This document shows, one piece after another, positions 16,315 through 25,647 of a DNA stretch of 64,000 nt. Position numbers and translations under genes: made by a program. Within the stretch, counting starts at the first letter, position 1. Each line of letters begins with the position of its first letter. Origin of the DNA: Hyphomicrobiales bacterium (GTDB lineage Bacteria > Pseudomonadota > Alphaproteobacteria > Rhizobiales > Beijerinckiaceae); NCBI GenBank assembly GCA_900470775.1, contig UCBZ01000017.1, forward strand, positions 291,181 through 355,180, written 5' to 3'. The notes below the pieces were generated by a model that was not told the DNA's origin, did not search any database, and worked only from the letters and a program-made list of their open reading frames with translations.

Positions 16315-16911
16315 ATGGTCCCGATCACGCTCCCGCACCGGCTCATCCTCGTCCGCCACGGCGAGACCGACTGGAATCGCGAGGGCCGCCTGCAGGGCGG
16401 GCAGGACATCCCCCTCAACGATCTCGGCCGGAAGCAGGCAACTGAGGCAGCCGACCGACTCCGCACTCTGGTCCCAGGCTTCGCGACGCTCGACTTCATT
16501 TGCTCGCCGATGCACCGCGCCCGCGAGACGATGGACATCCTGCGCGCCGAACTGGACCTGGCGCCCGGAGCCTATCGCCTCGACGACCGCCTCAAGGAGC
16601 TGACCTTCGGATCCTGGGAAGGCTTCACCTGGCGCGACATCCGCAAGGCCGAGCGCGAGCAGGCTCAGCTCCGCGAGCGCGACAAATGGAGCTTCGTGCC
16701 GCCCGGCGGCGAAAGCTATGGCATGCTCGCCGACCGCGTCCGACCCGTGCTGGAGAAGCTCCAGTGCGAGACCGTCATCGTGAGCCATGGCGGCGTCGCC
16801 CGCGCCATCCTGGCGCTGGTCGGCGCGGTGCCGCCGCAGAAGGCCTCGCTGGTCGAGATCTGGCAGGGCAAGATCCTGGTCGTCTCTGGCAACCGGGCCG
16901 ACTGGGTCTAG
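16315..16911 (+). CDS. Histidine phosphatase family protein (phosphoglycerate-mutase-like)
   Basis: 198 residues from the ATG at 16315. The catalytic motif is 'LILVRHGETDWN' (RHG with the phosphorylated His near residue 12), the second phosphate pocket 'SPMHRARETMDIL', and the second His is in 'VIVSHGGVARAIL'. Cofactor-independent phosphatase activity is more likely than mutase, but the substrate is unknown. Upstream in-frame ATGs at 16222 and 16255 exist; the chosen start begins the fold directly. It is convergent with ribB, leaving 22 bases between the two stops. Confidence 0.88.
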   Translation: MVPITLPHRLILVRHGETDWNREGRLQGGQDIPLNDLGRKQATEAADRLRTLVPGFATLDFICSPMHRARETMDILRAELDLAPGAYRLDDRLKELTFGSWEGFTWRDIRKAEREQAQLRERDKWSFVPPGGESYGMLADRVRPVLEKLQCETVIVSHGGVARAILALVGAVPPQKASLVEIWQGKILVVSGNRADWV

Positions 16912-16933
16912 CTCACTCCGCCTCGACGGCCGC

Positions 16934-18211
16934 TCACTCCAGCGGCTGCGTGTCCGCGATCTCGATCCCGAAGCCGCTCAGGCCCACGAAGGAGCGCGGC
17001 GACGAGGCCAGGTTGACGATCGAGCCAACGCCGAGATCGCGCAGGATCTGCGCGCCCAGCCCGACCTCGCGCCATTGCTGGTTGCGCAGCGCATCCGAAC
17101 CATCCTCGACGCTCTTGATCGGCACGCCGGCCGAGCCGTCGCGCAGGTAGATCAGGACGCCGCGCCCGTCCTGCTGGAAGCGCTTGAGCACGCACTGGAT
17201 CGACGGCGCGCCGCCCAGCACATCCTCGACGACATTGGCCCGGTGCAACCGTGCCGGCACCTTGGCGCCATCCCCGATCTTGCCCATGACGAAGGCGAAG
17301 TGCTGCGTGTCCTCGAAGGGCGTGATGTAGACATGGCCGGTCATCTCGCCATACGCCGTCTTGACCGGGAAGGAATGCACCCGCTCGACCAGTTTCTCGC
17401 GCGACTGGCGATAGGCGATCAAATCGGCGACCGTGATCTGCTTCAGCCCGTGCTTCTGGGCAAAGGCGGCGATCTGCGCGCCCTTCATCACGGTGCCGTC
17501 GTCATTGGCGAGTTCGCAGATCACACCGACCTGCGGCAGCTCGGCGAGCTTGCAAAGATCGACGGCCGCCTCGGTATGGCCCGAGCGCATCAGCACCCCG
17601 CCATCCTTGGCGATGAGCGGGAAGACATGGCCGGGCCGCACGAAATCGGTCGCGCCCATATTGCCATTGGCGAGCGCCCGCACCGTGTTGCAGCGCTGCT
17701 CGGCCGAGATGCCGGTGGTCAGCCCATGCTTGACGTCAACCGTGATGGTAAAGGCGGTTCCGAGCGGGGCATCGTTGGACGACACCATCGGGTCGAGCCG
17801 CAAACGCCGCGCCTCGGCGGATGTCAGCGGCGCGCAGACGATGCCGCAGGTGTTGCGGATGATGAAGGCCATCTTCTCCGGCGTGCAGAGCGAGGCCGCG
17901 ACGATCAGATCGCCCTCGTTCTCGCGGTCGTCGTCATCGGTGACGATGACGATCTCGCCGCGGGCGAAGGCTTCGATGGTGGCGGTGACGTTGTTCGACA
18001 TGGCAGCCTCGCGCGGCCCGACAAGGCCGAGGAAATCATTGGGAGTGACGGAACCACCGGTGGCGGCGGCGATGCGCTCGGCGCTTTCGCGCGAGATCCA
18101 GGCGCTCTGGTCATTGCAGAGCGCCGTCACGCTCGCCGGCGACAGGCCGACCTGGCGCGCAAAAGCGCTGCGGCCGGTGTTGGTCTGCTTGAGCCAGGCG
18201 TCGAGTTTCAT
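16934..18211 (-). CDS. ribB: 3,4-dihydroxy-2-butanone-4-phosphate synthase with N-terminal helix-turn-helix and degenerate RibA-like domain
   Basis: 425 residues. Residues 1-65 form a Cro/CI-like helix-turn-helix (AFARQVGLSPASVTALCND). The DHBP synthase domain follows, with the acidic catalytic loop DDDDRENEGDLI near 91-102 and 'SGHTEAAVDL' near 208-217. It converts ribulose-5-phosphate to the butanone used for riboflavin. The C-terminal 200 residues resemble GTP cyclohydrolase II but lack the Cys zinc ligands (no GDxxxSxxCDC), so that activity is probably lost. An internal ATG at 18001 has a clear GAGG ribosome-binding site and would give a 355-residue protein without the DNA-binding domain. 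The start at 18211 lacks a good one. Two inverted repeats lie just upstream. Confidence 0.9.
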   Translation of the reverse strand: MKLDAWLKQTNTGRSAFARQVGLSPASVTALCNDQSAWISRESAERIAAATGGSVTPNDFLGLVGPREAAMSNNVTATIEAFARGEIVIVTDDDDRENEGDLIVAASLCTPEKMAFIIRNTCGIVCAPLTSAEARRLRLDPMVSSNDAPLGTAFTITVDVKHGLTTGISAEQRCNTVRALANGNMGATDFVRPGHVFPLIAKDGGVLMRSGHTEAAVDLCKLAELPQVGVICELANDDGTVMKGAQIAAFAQKHGLKQITVADLIAYRQSREKLVERVHSFPVKTAYGEMTGHVYITPFEDTQHFAFVMGKIGDGAKVPARLHRANVVEDVLGGAPSIQCVLKRFQQDGRGVLIYLRDGSAGVPIKSVEDGSDALRNQQWREVGLGAQILRDLGVGSIVNLASSPRSFVGLSGFGIEIADTQPLE

Positions 18212-18232
18212 AAGGGGAAGCTAATGCGGCAA

Positions 18233-18253
18233 CGCTTCAGTTGCAATGAAGCG
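18233..18253. promoter_or_regulatory. Inverted repeat upstream of ribB
   Basis: CGCTTCA, 7 bases, TGAAGCG: a perfect 7-bp dyad ending 22 bases before the ribB start. Together with the second dyad at 18263 it is a candidate binding site for the N-terminal helix-turn-helix of RibB. No FMN riboswitch core was seen here. Confidence 0.45.
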
Positions 18254-18262
18254 CACGCACAT

Positions 18263-18279
18263 TTTCAGTATTGCTGAAA
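18263..18279. promoter_or_regulatory. Second inverted repeat upstream of ribB
   Basis: TTTCAG, 5 bases, CTGAAA. Its half-site TTTCAG is close to the CTTCA of the first dyad, as expected for two sites of one regulator. It lies about 52 bases before the start codon at 18211. Confidence 0.4.
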
Positions 18280-18292
18280 TGCAAGCCACCCC

Positions 18293-18400
18293 GTCATGCT
18301 CGGGCTTGAGCCGAGCATCTCGCGACGATGAGGCGCCCTTGCCGGCGACTCTTCCGGCGGGAGATACTCGGGTCTGCGCTTCGCTCCGCCCGAGAATGAC
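18293..18400. repeat. Long palindromic intergenic element (family A, diverged)
   Basis: About 108 bases with ends GTCATGCTCGGG and CCCGAGAATGAC and internal hairpins (GCCGGCGACTCTTCCGGC). It lies between aroC and ribB, which are collinear on the minus strand. Confidence 0.7.
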
Positions 18401-18406
18401 GCACCT

Positions 18407-19525
18407 CTATTCCTGAAACGGCCAACGCGGCTCGACCACGCCCACCTGCGCCCGGTGCCGCAGATACTGGTCGGCCAGCACACACGCCACCATCGCCTCG
18501 CCGACTGGCACGGCACGGATACCGACGCAGGGGTCATGGCGCCCCTTGGTGAACATTTCGGCCTCGCCGCCGGTGCGCGTCACGGTCGCGCGCGTCGCCA
18601 GGATCGAGGAGGTCGGCTTGACGGCAAAGCGCGCCACGATCGGCTGACCGGTCGAGATACCGCCGAGGATGCCGCCGGCATGGTTCGACAGGAACAGTGG
18701 ACGCCCGTCATTGCCGGCGCGCATCTCGTCGGCATTCTCCTCGCCGGAGAGTTCGGCCGCCCCAAATCCGTCGCCGATCTCGACGCCCTTGACCGCATTG
18801 ATGCTCATCAGCGCCAACGCGATCTCGGCATCGAGCTTGGCATAGATCGGCGCGCCCAGCCCCGCCGGCACGCCCTCGGCCACGATCTCGAGCACGGCAC
18901 CGATCGAGGAGCCCGACTTGCGCACGCCGTCGAGATAGCCCTCGAACAGCGCTGCGGCCTTGGCGTCGGGGCAGAAGAACGGGTTGTTGCCGACCTCGTC
19001 CCAGTTCCAGTTCGCCCGGTCGATCTTGTGCGGGCCCATCTGCACCAGCGCGCCGCGCACGACCATGCCGGGCACCACCTTGCGCGCGATCGCGCCCGCG
19101 GCCACCCGCATGGCCGTCTCGCGCGCCGAGGAACGCCCGCCGCCGCGATAGTCGCGGATGCCGTATTTCACGTCATAGGTGAAATCGGCATGGCCGGGCC
19201 GGTACTTGTCCTTGATCTCGGAATAGTCCTTCGAGCGCTGGTCGACATTGTCGATCATCAAACCGATCGAAGTGCCGGTCGTGACCTGCACGCCGTCATG
19301 CTCGCGCGCGAACACGCCCGAAACGATGCGGACCTGGTCGGGCTCCTGGCGCTGCGTGGTGAAGCGCGACTGCCCCGGCCGCCTGCGGTCGAGATCGCCC
19401 TGGATGTCGGCTTCGCTCAGCGGCAGCAACGGCGGGCAGCCATCGACGACGCAGCCGATCGCAGGCCCATGGCTCTCGCCGAAGGTGGTGACGCGGAAGA
19501 GATGGCCGAAGCTGTTATGGGACAT
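18407..19525 (-). CDS. aroC: Chorismate synthase
   Basis: 372 residues. Converts 5-enolpyruvylshikimate-3-phosphate to chorismate with reduced FMN. All three family signatures are visible: '[17 protein letters not shown]' near the N-terminus, '[29 protein letters not shown]' near 108-136, and '[30 protein letters not shown]' near 315-345. The length is normal. It is followed by a palindromic element and then ribB. Confidence 0.97.
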   Translation of the reverse strand: MSHNSFGHLFRVTTFGESHGPAIGCVVDGCPPLLPLSEADIQGDLDRRRPGQSRFTTQRQEPDQVRIVSGVFAREHDGVQVTTGTSIGLMIDNVDQRSKDYSEIKDKYRPGHADFTYDVKYGIRDYRGGGRSSARETAMRVAAGAIARKVVPGMVVRGALVQMGPHKIDRANWNWDEVGNNPFFCPDAKAAALFEGYLDGVRKSGSSIGAVLEIVAEGVPAGLGAPIYAKLDAEIALALMSINAVKGVEIGDGFGAAELSGEENADEMRAGNDGRPLFLSNHAGGILGGISTGQPIVARFAVKPTSSILATRATVTRTGGEAEMFTKGRHDPCVGIRAVPVGEAMVACVLADQYLRHRAQVGVVEPRWPFQE

Positions 19526-19719
19526 GGACTGAGCCTGACGCGGTTGCGTCAGGCTCTTAGCGAGATTTCGTCAGCGGCGGAACCCTGACCAGAATCGTTC
19601 ACTGCACGTCGACCACGTCAGCATTGCAACTTGCTTGTTCATAAAAGCTCCCAATGGACGCCATGTCGCGAAATGCGCGTCGCGGGAGAGCCAGTCGCTC
19701 GCGACACGGCCGATACGCC

Positions 19720-20109
19720 TCATTTCACGTCGATGATGAAGTCCCAGGTCCGGGTCGCACGACCGCCGGCGTCATTGGTGATCGAATCATATTTGAGCGT
19801 CACCTTGTCCTGTCCCCGGAAGCCCGGATTGGGCTTGTAGACCGATACGCGGTAATCGATCTTTTTGCCTGTGCAACCGAACCCAGCCGGGCCGAGGTCC
19901 CCTTTGGCCAGGCCGTGCGTGACAGTGCCATGAGCCGGTGGCGACCAGAGGCTCGCCTCGGGCGGCTCCCATGTCGAGCAATGATGGTCATAATGCCCGT
20001 AGGCATGCAGGAGGACCGGTGTGTTAACCTTGGTCGTCCGTGTCTGGACATTACAGCCGGCCAGAACGGTAGCCAGCAAAGCGCAGCCGATAGCAAGTCT
20101 TGTCGTCAT
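19720..20109 (-). CDS. Hypothetical lipoprotein
   Basis: 129 residues from the ATG at 20109. Signal with lipobox LAGC (Cys at residue 19). The mature part is beta-rich: 'APVLLHAYGHYDHHCSTWEPPEA' style at the start and 'RVSVYKPNPGFRGQDKVTLKYDSITNDAGGRATRTWDFIIDVK' at the end, reminiscent of an immunoglobulin-like or cadherin-like fold. Two further Cys may form a disulfide. No function recognised. The gene stands alone between aroC and the peptide synthetase. Confidence 0.7.
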   Translation of the reverse strand: MTTRLAIGCALLATVLAGCNVQTRTTKVNTPVLLHAYGHYDHHCSTWEPPEASLWSPPAHGTVTHGLAKGDLGPAGFGCTGKKIDYRVSVYKPNPGFRGQDKVTLKYDSITNDAGGRATRTWDFIIDVK

Positions 20110-20203
20110 TATCACCCCCAGAGCGGAAGCCGCCCAAGAGATAATCGACGTCATCTGACAATGCCCTGCAAGCCACCCCCGGCCGGAAAGCCTTGAACTT
20201 TCG

Positions 20204-23200
20204 TCAGTGTTGCTTCGCCGGCACGGCGGGCGCGCCTTCCCAGCGCGTATGCGCCGGCAGGTTCTCGCCCTTCATGATCACCGTCAGCAGCCCGACCTGC
20301 GCGTAGTCGCCGACATGGGTGTCGTAGAGCACGGTCGCGCCCGCGCCGACGCAGACGCCCTTGCCGAGCTTCACCCGGCCGACCTTCATGACGCGATCCT
20401 CGTAGAGATGCGTTTGCAGGGCGGAATGGGCGTTGATGGTGCAGAAATCGCCGACATTGATGCAGTCGAACTCGGTGATATCTGTCGAGTCGAGCCAGAC
20501 GCCGCGGCCGTATTTCGCGCCGAACAGCATGAGGAACCAGGGCAGGAAGGGCGTGCCACGCAGGTAGTCGAACAGCACTTTGCCGCCCAGTCCCCAGTAC
20601 ATCACGGCCACGGCCTCCGTGCGCATCGCCCAGAACGACCACATCGGCTTCATCACCGGCTTGTAGACGCCCATCATCAGCCATTTGATCGCGGCGCAGA
20701 TCAGCGCCTGAGTGATCGCGATCAGCATCGCGACACCCATGAAGGACAGAACCAGCCCGATCCAGTCCTGCTCGTTGATCTTCCGCTGCAGTACCAGATC
20801 GACGGCGATGGTGCCGAAGGTGATGAACAGCATCGCCGGGAACGAGGTGTGCAGCGCCTCGAACACGCCGCGCGCGACCTGCTTGCGCAGCGAGGGCTTG
20901 TAGGTCCAGTCGGCCCCGAGATCGACCTTCTGCCGCGTCGGTAGCCGGATCGGCGGCGAGCCGAACCAGGTGTCGCCGGGCTGCATCTGGTCGTTGGTCG
21001 GCGGCTTCGACTTGATGCCGATCAGCACGCGGTCGGGGATGATCGCGCCCGGTGGCACGACAGCGTCGTTGCCGACGAAGACCTGTTCGCCGGTCCTGGT
21101 CATGTCGAGGCGCATATAGCCGCGCCGCATGTCCTCATCGCCGAAGACGACCTCGTCGGCGATGAAGTTCCCCGCGCCGATGCCGGTCAGGTCATAGCGG
21201 CCCGACAGATTTGTCGAGATTTCCGCGCCCTGGCCGATGCGCGCGCCCATCAGCCGGTACCAGGCCCGCATGTAGATCGTCGCGAACAGGGACGACAGCG
21301 TCTCCAGTGTCACCTCGGTCGCCAGCGCCACGGTCCATTTGCGCGCATAGAAGCTGGAATGGATGGAGTAGGAGCCCGAGGTTACCCGCGGCAGGATCGC
21401 CCAGCGCAGCCCCGCCATCAGCAGCACGGTGAAGGCGATGAGCCCGATCGCCGTCGGCCAGGTCAGGATCGGCAGATACCAGAGATAGCTGATCTCGGAC
21501 CAGCTCGAGATCCAGTCGTCGATCTGGTCGAACAGCCAGAAGGCCGGGAAGATCGGCAGAAGGCTGATCGGCGGCACCACGATCAGCATCAGCGCATAGA
21601 ACGCCGTCATCGCGGCGCGCCGGTGCGGGCTGGCCTGGGCCTGCTCAGGCAGGGAGGCCAGATCGACCATCCCGATTTTGCGGGCGGGCGAGCCGTCCCA
21701 GATTTCGGCCTCGCCGACGCGCGTGTCGGGCGCGATTGCGGTCAGGTCTCCGATTTCGGCGTGGTCGCCGATCACGCTGCCATGCCCGAGTACAACCGAT
21801 GCGCCCGCGCAGACGTCGCTGCCTATGGTGATGCGGCCGATGATCAGCTTGTCGCCGATCGCCTCGCCATTGGCGAAGGTGGTCTTGGAGCCGAAGGTCG
21901 AATTGTCGCCGATTTCGATCAGGTCGATCGCTCCGGCCTCATAGTCGGAGATGATGACATCACGCCCGACCTTCGCGCCGAGCAGCCGCCAGTACATCCG
22001 CATCACCGGCGTGCCCTGGAGCCATTTGATGTGGACCAGGCCCGCGACGCGGGCGGCGAACCACCAGCGGAAATAATAGACGCCCCAGAGCGGATAGACC
22101 CCTGGCTTGGTGCGGCCGAGCACGAGCCACTTCAGCGCGATCGCAATCAGGCCGGTGACGATGGTGATGGCGACATAGACGCCGAGCAGCGCTGCGATCT
22201 GGCCGAGCAGGGGCAGATCCTCGCCGGACAGGATCATGTAGGTGACGAAGATGCCGAGCCACTGCGCCGTCGACAGGCCGATGATGACCGGCAGCGCGAT
22301 GGCCTGTGCCAGCCCGCAGAGGAAGCGCCGCATGAAGGGCGGCGGCGTGAAGGAGAGGTCTTCCGTCTCGGCGATGCCGCGCCCGTCGAGCAGCGCGGCC
22401 ATGCCGCGCAGCGTCCGCGCGCCATAGACATCCTGCAGCGTGATGCCGGCGAAGGCCGGCGTCTCGCGCACGATCGAGATGAAGCGCGCCGCCAGCAGCG
22501 AATGACCGCCGAGATCGACGAAGAAATCCGCATCCAGCGGCAGGCTCGATGCACCAAGCACGCGCTTGGCCGCCTCCAGCAGCGCGGCTTCCGTGGCGTT
22601 GCGCGGCGGCTCCTGCTCGCCTGCAGCGCTCGGTGCGGTCAGCGGCGCCGCCTTCAGCATCCGGCGGTCGATCTTGCCGGAGACCATGCGCGGCAGCGAG
22701 CCGACCGCCTCGAAATGCGCCGGCACCATATAGGGCGGCAGCTGGTCGCGCAGCGAGGCGCGCAGCGCTGCCCCGTCGACCGCGACGCCGGGCTCGGCGA
22801 CGACGAAGGCGACCAGCCGCTCGATCTCGTCATCGATGCGCAGCACCACGGCGGCCTGGTTGACGCCGGGCTCGTCAGCAAGCTTCGATTCGATCTCGCC
22901 CAGTTCGACGCGGAAGCCGCGAATCTTGATCTGGTCGTCGATGCGGCCGTGGAAGACGATATTGCCGTTGTCGTCGAGGCTGACCGCGTCGCCCGAGCGG
23001 TAAAGCACGGGATCGCCGCCATCGCCAAAGGGGTTGCCGAACGGGTTGGCTATGAACTTCTCGGCCGTGAGCTCGGGGCGGCCATGATAGCCCCTGGCGA
23101 TGCCGGGGCCGCCGATCAGCAGCTCGCCCTGCTCGCCGGGGCCGACGACCTCCATCGCCTCGTTGACGATATAGGCGGTGTAGTTCGGGATCGGCCGGCC

Positions 23201-24220
23201 GATCGTGACGATCTCGCCCGGCACGACTTCGGTCGCGGTCGCAACCACGGTCGCCTCGGTCGGACCATAGGTGTTGAGGATACGGCGGCCGGGCTTCGAC
23301 CATTTCTGCACGATCGCCGGCGGCAACGCCTCGCCGCCGAGCAGGATCAGCTTCAGCGAGGGCACGTCGGCGGGCAGGATGCCGAGCAGCGTCGGCACCG
23401 TGTCGATCACGGTGACACCGGCTTCAGTCAGCAGCGCTGGCAGCTTCTCTGCGTCGCCCATCATCTCCGGCGAGGCGACATGCAGCGTCGCGCCTGCGAG
23501 ATAGGGCGTCCAGATCTCTTCCATCGACAGGTCGAAGGCGACGGAAGCGCCCTGGAAGACGATGTCGTCGCCATCGATGCCGTAAAGCGCGTTCCCGGAG
23601 CGCAGGAAATGGCAGATGTTGCGATGGCTGATGACGATCGCCTTGGGCGTGCCGGTCGAGCCCGAGGTATAGATCAGATAGGCTGGGTGGTCCTTGGTCA
23701 GCCAGGCCGCGCGGGCCGGCATGTCCACGCCATCGTCGCCGGCTGCCAGGCTCTCGGGCGTCCAGACGGTGCGTTCCGTCGCCGCGGCGCGTCCATGCCA
23801 GTCTGATGAGGTGACGATGCCCTTGGCCTCGGCATCGGTGAGGCAGACGGCAATGCGATCGACCGGCGCCTCCGCGTCGAACGGCACCCAGGCAGCGCCG
23901 GCACGCGTGATCGCGATCTGCGCGATCAAAAGATCGATGCCGCGCGGCATCCACAAACCGACCAGATCGCCCGCCCCGATGCCCGCCAGCGCAAGCCCGC
24001 GCGCCTGCCGGCCTGCAGCCGCCCAGACCTCGTCATAGCTCAACCGCCGCGATGCATCGACCAGCGCCGGATGCGCAGCCCGCGCCTCAACAGTCGCCGC
24101 GAAAATCTCGCCCAGCACTTCATCGCGAAGCAGATCCGGCCGTCTCTCGCCCGCCAGCATGGCGAGCGGATTCGCGGCCGCGATATCTGTCGTCGCCGAC
24201 AGCTTGCTCATGTCGTTCAT
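20204..24220 (-). CDS. Pls/PosA-type single-module nonribosomal peptide synthetase with membrane and hexapeptide domains
   Basis: 1,338 residues from the ATG at 24220. Residues about 30-510 are an adenylation domain (YTSGSTGTPK near 180, NTYGPTEAT near 315, 'DDQIKIRGFRVELGEIE' near 425, SGKIDRR near 510). A carrier domain follows, with GGHSLLA supplying the phosphopantetheine Ser near 573. Then come about six transmembrane segments interleaved with three left-handed beta-helix (hexapeptide) domains at about 763-840, 997-1073 and 1267-1337. This is the layout of the epsilon-poly-L-lysine synthetase family (TIGR02353), which polymerises one amino acid at the membrane. Aligned by eye with GrsA, the specificity pocket reads D-L-E-D-L-G-T-V-V-K. 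Two acidic positions suggest a basic amino acid. Product unknown. Confidence 0.85.
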   Translation of the reverse strand: MNDMSKLSATTDIAAANPLAMLAGERRPDLLRDEVLGEIFAATVEARAAHPALVDASRRLSYDEVWAAAGRQARGLALAGIGAGDLVGLWMPRGIDLLIAQIAITRAGAAWVPFDAEAPVDRIAVCLTDAEAKGIVTSSDWHGRAAATERTVWTPESLAAGDDGVDMPARAAWLTKDHPAYLIYTSGSTGTPKAIVISHRNICHFLRSGNALYGIDGDDIVFQGASVAFDLSMEEIWTPYLAGATLHVASPEMMGDAEKLPALLTEAGVTVIDTVPTLLGILPADVPSLKLILLGGEALPPAIVQKWSKPGRRILNTYGPTEATVVATATEVVPGEIVTIGRPIPNYTAYIVNEAMEVVGPGEQGELLIGGPGIARGYHGRPELTAEKFIANPFGNPFGDGGDPVLYRSGDAVSLDDNGNIVFHGRIDDQIKIRGFRVELGEIESKLADEPGVNQAAVVLRIDDEIERLVAFVVAEPGVAVDGAALRASLRDQLPPYMVPAHFEAVGSLPRMVSGKIDRRMLKAAPLTAPSAAGEQEPPRNATEAALLEAAKRVLGASSLPLDADFFVDLGGHSLLAARFISIVRETPAFAGITLQDVYGARTLRGMAALLDGRGIAETEDLSFTPPPFMRRFLCGLAQAIALPVIIGLSTAQWLGIFVTYMILSGEDLPLLGQIAALLGVYVAITIVTGLIAIALKWLVLGRTKPGVYPLWGVYYFRWWFAARVAGLVHIKWLQGTPVMRMYWRLLGAKVGRDVIISDYEAGAIDLIEIGDNSTFGSKTTFANGEAIGDKLIIGRITIGSDVCAGASVVLGHGSVIGDHAEIGDLTAIAPDTRVGEAEIWDGSPARKIGMVDLASLPEQAQASPHRRAAMTAFYALMLIVVPPISLLPIFPAFWLFDQIDDWISSWSEISYLWYLPILTWPTAIGLIAFTVLLMAGLRWAILPRVTSGSYSIHSSFYARKWTVALATEVTLETLSSLFATIYMRAWYRLMGARIGQGAEISTNLSGRYDLTGIGAGNFIADEVVFGDEDMRRGYMRLDMTRTGEQVFVGNDAVVPPGAIIPDRVLIGIKSKPPTNDQMQPGDTWFGSPPIRLPTRQKVDLGADWTYKPSLRKQVARGVFEALHTSFPAMLFITFGTIAVDLVLQRKINEQDWIGLVLSFMGVAMLIAITQALICAAIKWLMMGVYKPVMKPMWSFWAMRTEAVAVMYWGLGGKVLFDYLRGTPFLPWFLMLFGAKYGRGVWLDSTDITEFDCINVGDFCTINAHSALQTHLYEDRVMKVGRVKLGKGVCVGAGATVLYDTHVGDYAQVGLLTVIMKGENLPAHTRWEGAPAVPAKQH

Positions 24221-24304
24221 CGCGCCCCGCTGCGACCAGGCCAGGCGCATTAGGATCGGCGCCGCCTCGCGCCCTCCGTCATGCGGTGAAAACCTGTCAC
24301 GCAC

Positions 24305-24468
24305 CTTTAATTTAAACCCGGAATCGCAGCCTCATGCGATTCGCGAGCCGAGCCCCCCGGCCGAGCAACCCGCCGCAACACGGCGTCCCACTAGCACGTT
24401 TGTGATGCGAGGACACGACTGAACCCGCGATGAACGCCACGCGATGTCGGAGCGCCGCGAGGCTGGAC
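24305..24468. other. Intergenic stretch between synthetase and HDAC-like gene
   Basis: It contains an A+T-rich segment (CACCTTTAATTTAAACC at about 24301-24317) and could hold the synthetase promoter. No gene is seen. Confidence 0.4.
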
Positions 24469-25398
24469 TCAGCCCCGCATCAGCGCCGTCACATGAGCGG
24501 CGGCGGAACGGGACAGTCCTTCAAGGTCGTAGCCGCCTTCGAGGATCGAGACGACGCGCCCCGCGCAATGCCGGTCCGAGATCGCCATCAGCTTCTGCGT
24601 CGCCCAGGCGAAATCAGGCTCCTTCAGATTGAGATTGGCGAGCGGGTCGCGCCAATGCGCGTCGAACCCGGCCGAGATGACGATCAGGTCGGGCGCGAAG
24701 GCCTCGACGCGCGGCAGCAGCGCCGTCTCCATCGCATCGCGGAAGACCTCGGAGCCGTCGCCTGCGCGTAAGGGCGCGTTGACGATGGTGCCGTGCTGTC
24801 CGCGCTCGGAGGCCGCGCCCGTGCCGGGATAGAGCGGCATTTCATGGGTCGAGGCGTAGAGCACGCTGGCATCGTCCCAGAAGATCTCCTGCGTGCCGTT
24901 GCCGTGGTGAACATCCCAGTCGATGATCGCCACGCGCTGCGCGCCATGGTGCCGCTGCGCGTGGCGGGCCGCTATGGCGGCGTTGTTGAAGAAGCAGAAC
25001 CCCATCGCCTTAAAGCTCTCGGCATGGTGGCCCGGTGGACGCATCGCGCAGAAGGCGTTCGAAACGCGCCCCGACATCACCTCGTCGACCGCCTGCACCG
25101 CCGCGCCAACGCCATGCAGCACCGCCTCGACCGTTCCCGGCGACATCAGCGTGTCGCCATCGATCTGGACGAGGCCTGTCTGCGGCGAAGCGGCGACGAT
25201 CGCCTCTCCGAATTCGCGCGGATGGCAGAGCGCCACCTGGTCGAGCGTGCCCAGCAGCGCGCTTTCGCGTATCAGCGAAGCAAAGCGCTCATCCTCCAGC
25301 GCCGCCTCGACGGCGCGCAGCCGGTCGGGGCGCTCGGGATGCCCCGGCGGCGTCTCATGCCGGAGGCCTGAGGGATGCGTGATCAGCAAGGTCGTCAC
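24469..25398 (-). CDS. Histone-deacetylase-family amidohydrolase
   Basis: 309 residues. Complete class II arginase/HDAC fold: 'RPPGHHAE' near 119-126 (catalytic His pair), 'CFFNNAAIAARHAQ', zinc ligands in 'IIDWDVHHGNGTQEIFW', 'GFDAHWRDPLANL' (third ligand Asp) and 'SILEGGYDLEGL'. Bacterial members deacetylate polyamines, acetoin-pathway proteins or other amides; none is specifically indicated here. It lies upstream of the Pls/PosA synthetase, collinear and 248 bases from its chosen start (24220). It could act on that product (inference from position only). Confidence 0.9.
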   Translation of the reverse strand: MTTLLITHPSGLRHETPPGHPERPDRLRAVEAALEDERFASLIRESALLGTLDQVALCHPREFGEAIVAASPQTGLVQIDGDTLMSPGTVEAVLHGVGAAVQAVDEVMSGRVSNAFCAMRPPGHHAESFKAMGFCFFNNAAIAARHAQRHHGAQRVAIIDWDVHHGNGTQEIFWDDASVLYASTHEMPLYPGTGAASERGQHGTIVNAPLRAGDGSEVFRDAMETALLPRVEAFAPDLIVISAGFDAHWRDPLANLNLKEPDFAWATQKLMAISDRHCAGRVVSILEGGYDLEGLSRSAAAHVTALMRG

Positions 25399-25647
25399 CG
25401 GCAGGCCTCTCTGGTTTGGAAAATCGAAGGATAGTTCAGCGATCGGCGGGCGCGAAGCGTGGCCGTCATGCCACGGTGCATTGCGAAATACCCGATTCCG
25501 CCGCCATAAACGGAACCTGATTGCGCCATGATTGTTTCGAGCCTAGAGCATCGGCATGTCGCCGACGCTCCTGCCGGACCGGTTGATACGAAGCGTTAAC
25601 CCCGCATTCAGCATAAAGATCGCCTTCGGGCCGCTCTGGTGGACAGC

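Noticed and set aside
16174..16788. N-terminal extension of folP
   Set aside because: The frame stays open but overlaps the divergent phosphatase on the other strand and has no match to the family; the fold starts at 16173.
18212..18292. FMN riboswitch upstream of ribB
   Set aside because: Looked for because ribB is often FMN-controlled; the conserved core was not found in this short leader.
21359..23806. 815-codon open frame antisense to the peptide synthetase
   Set aside because: Composed of Asp/Arg/Gly/His-rich low-complexity sequence without family features; it is the mirror of a high-GC real gene.
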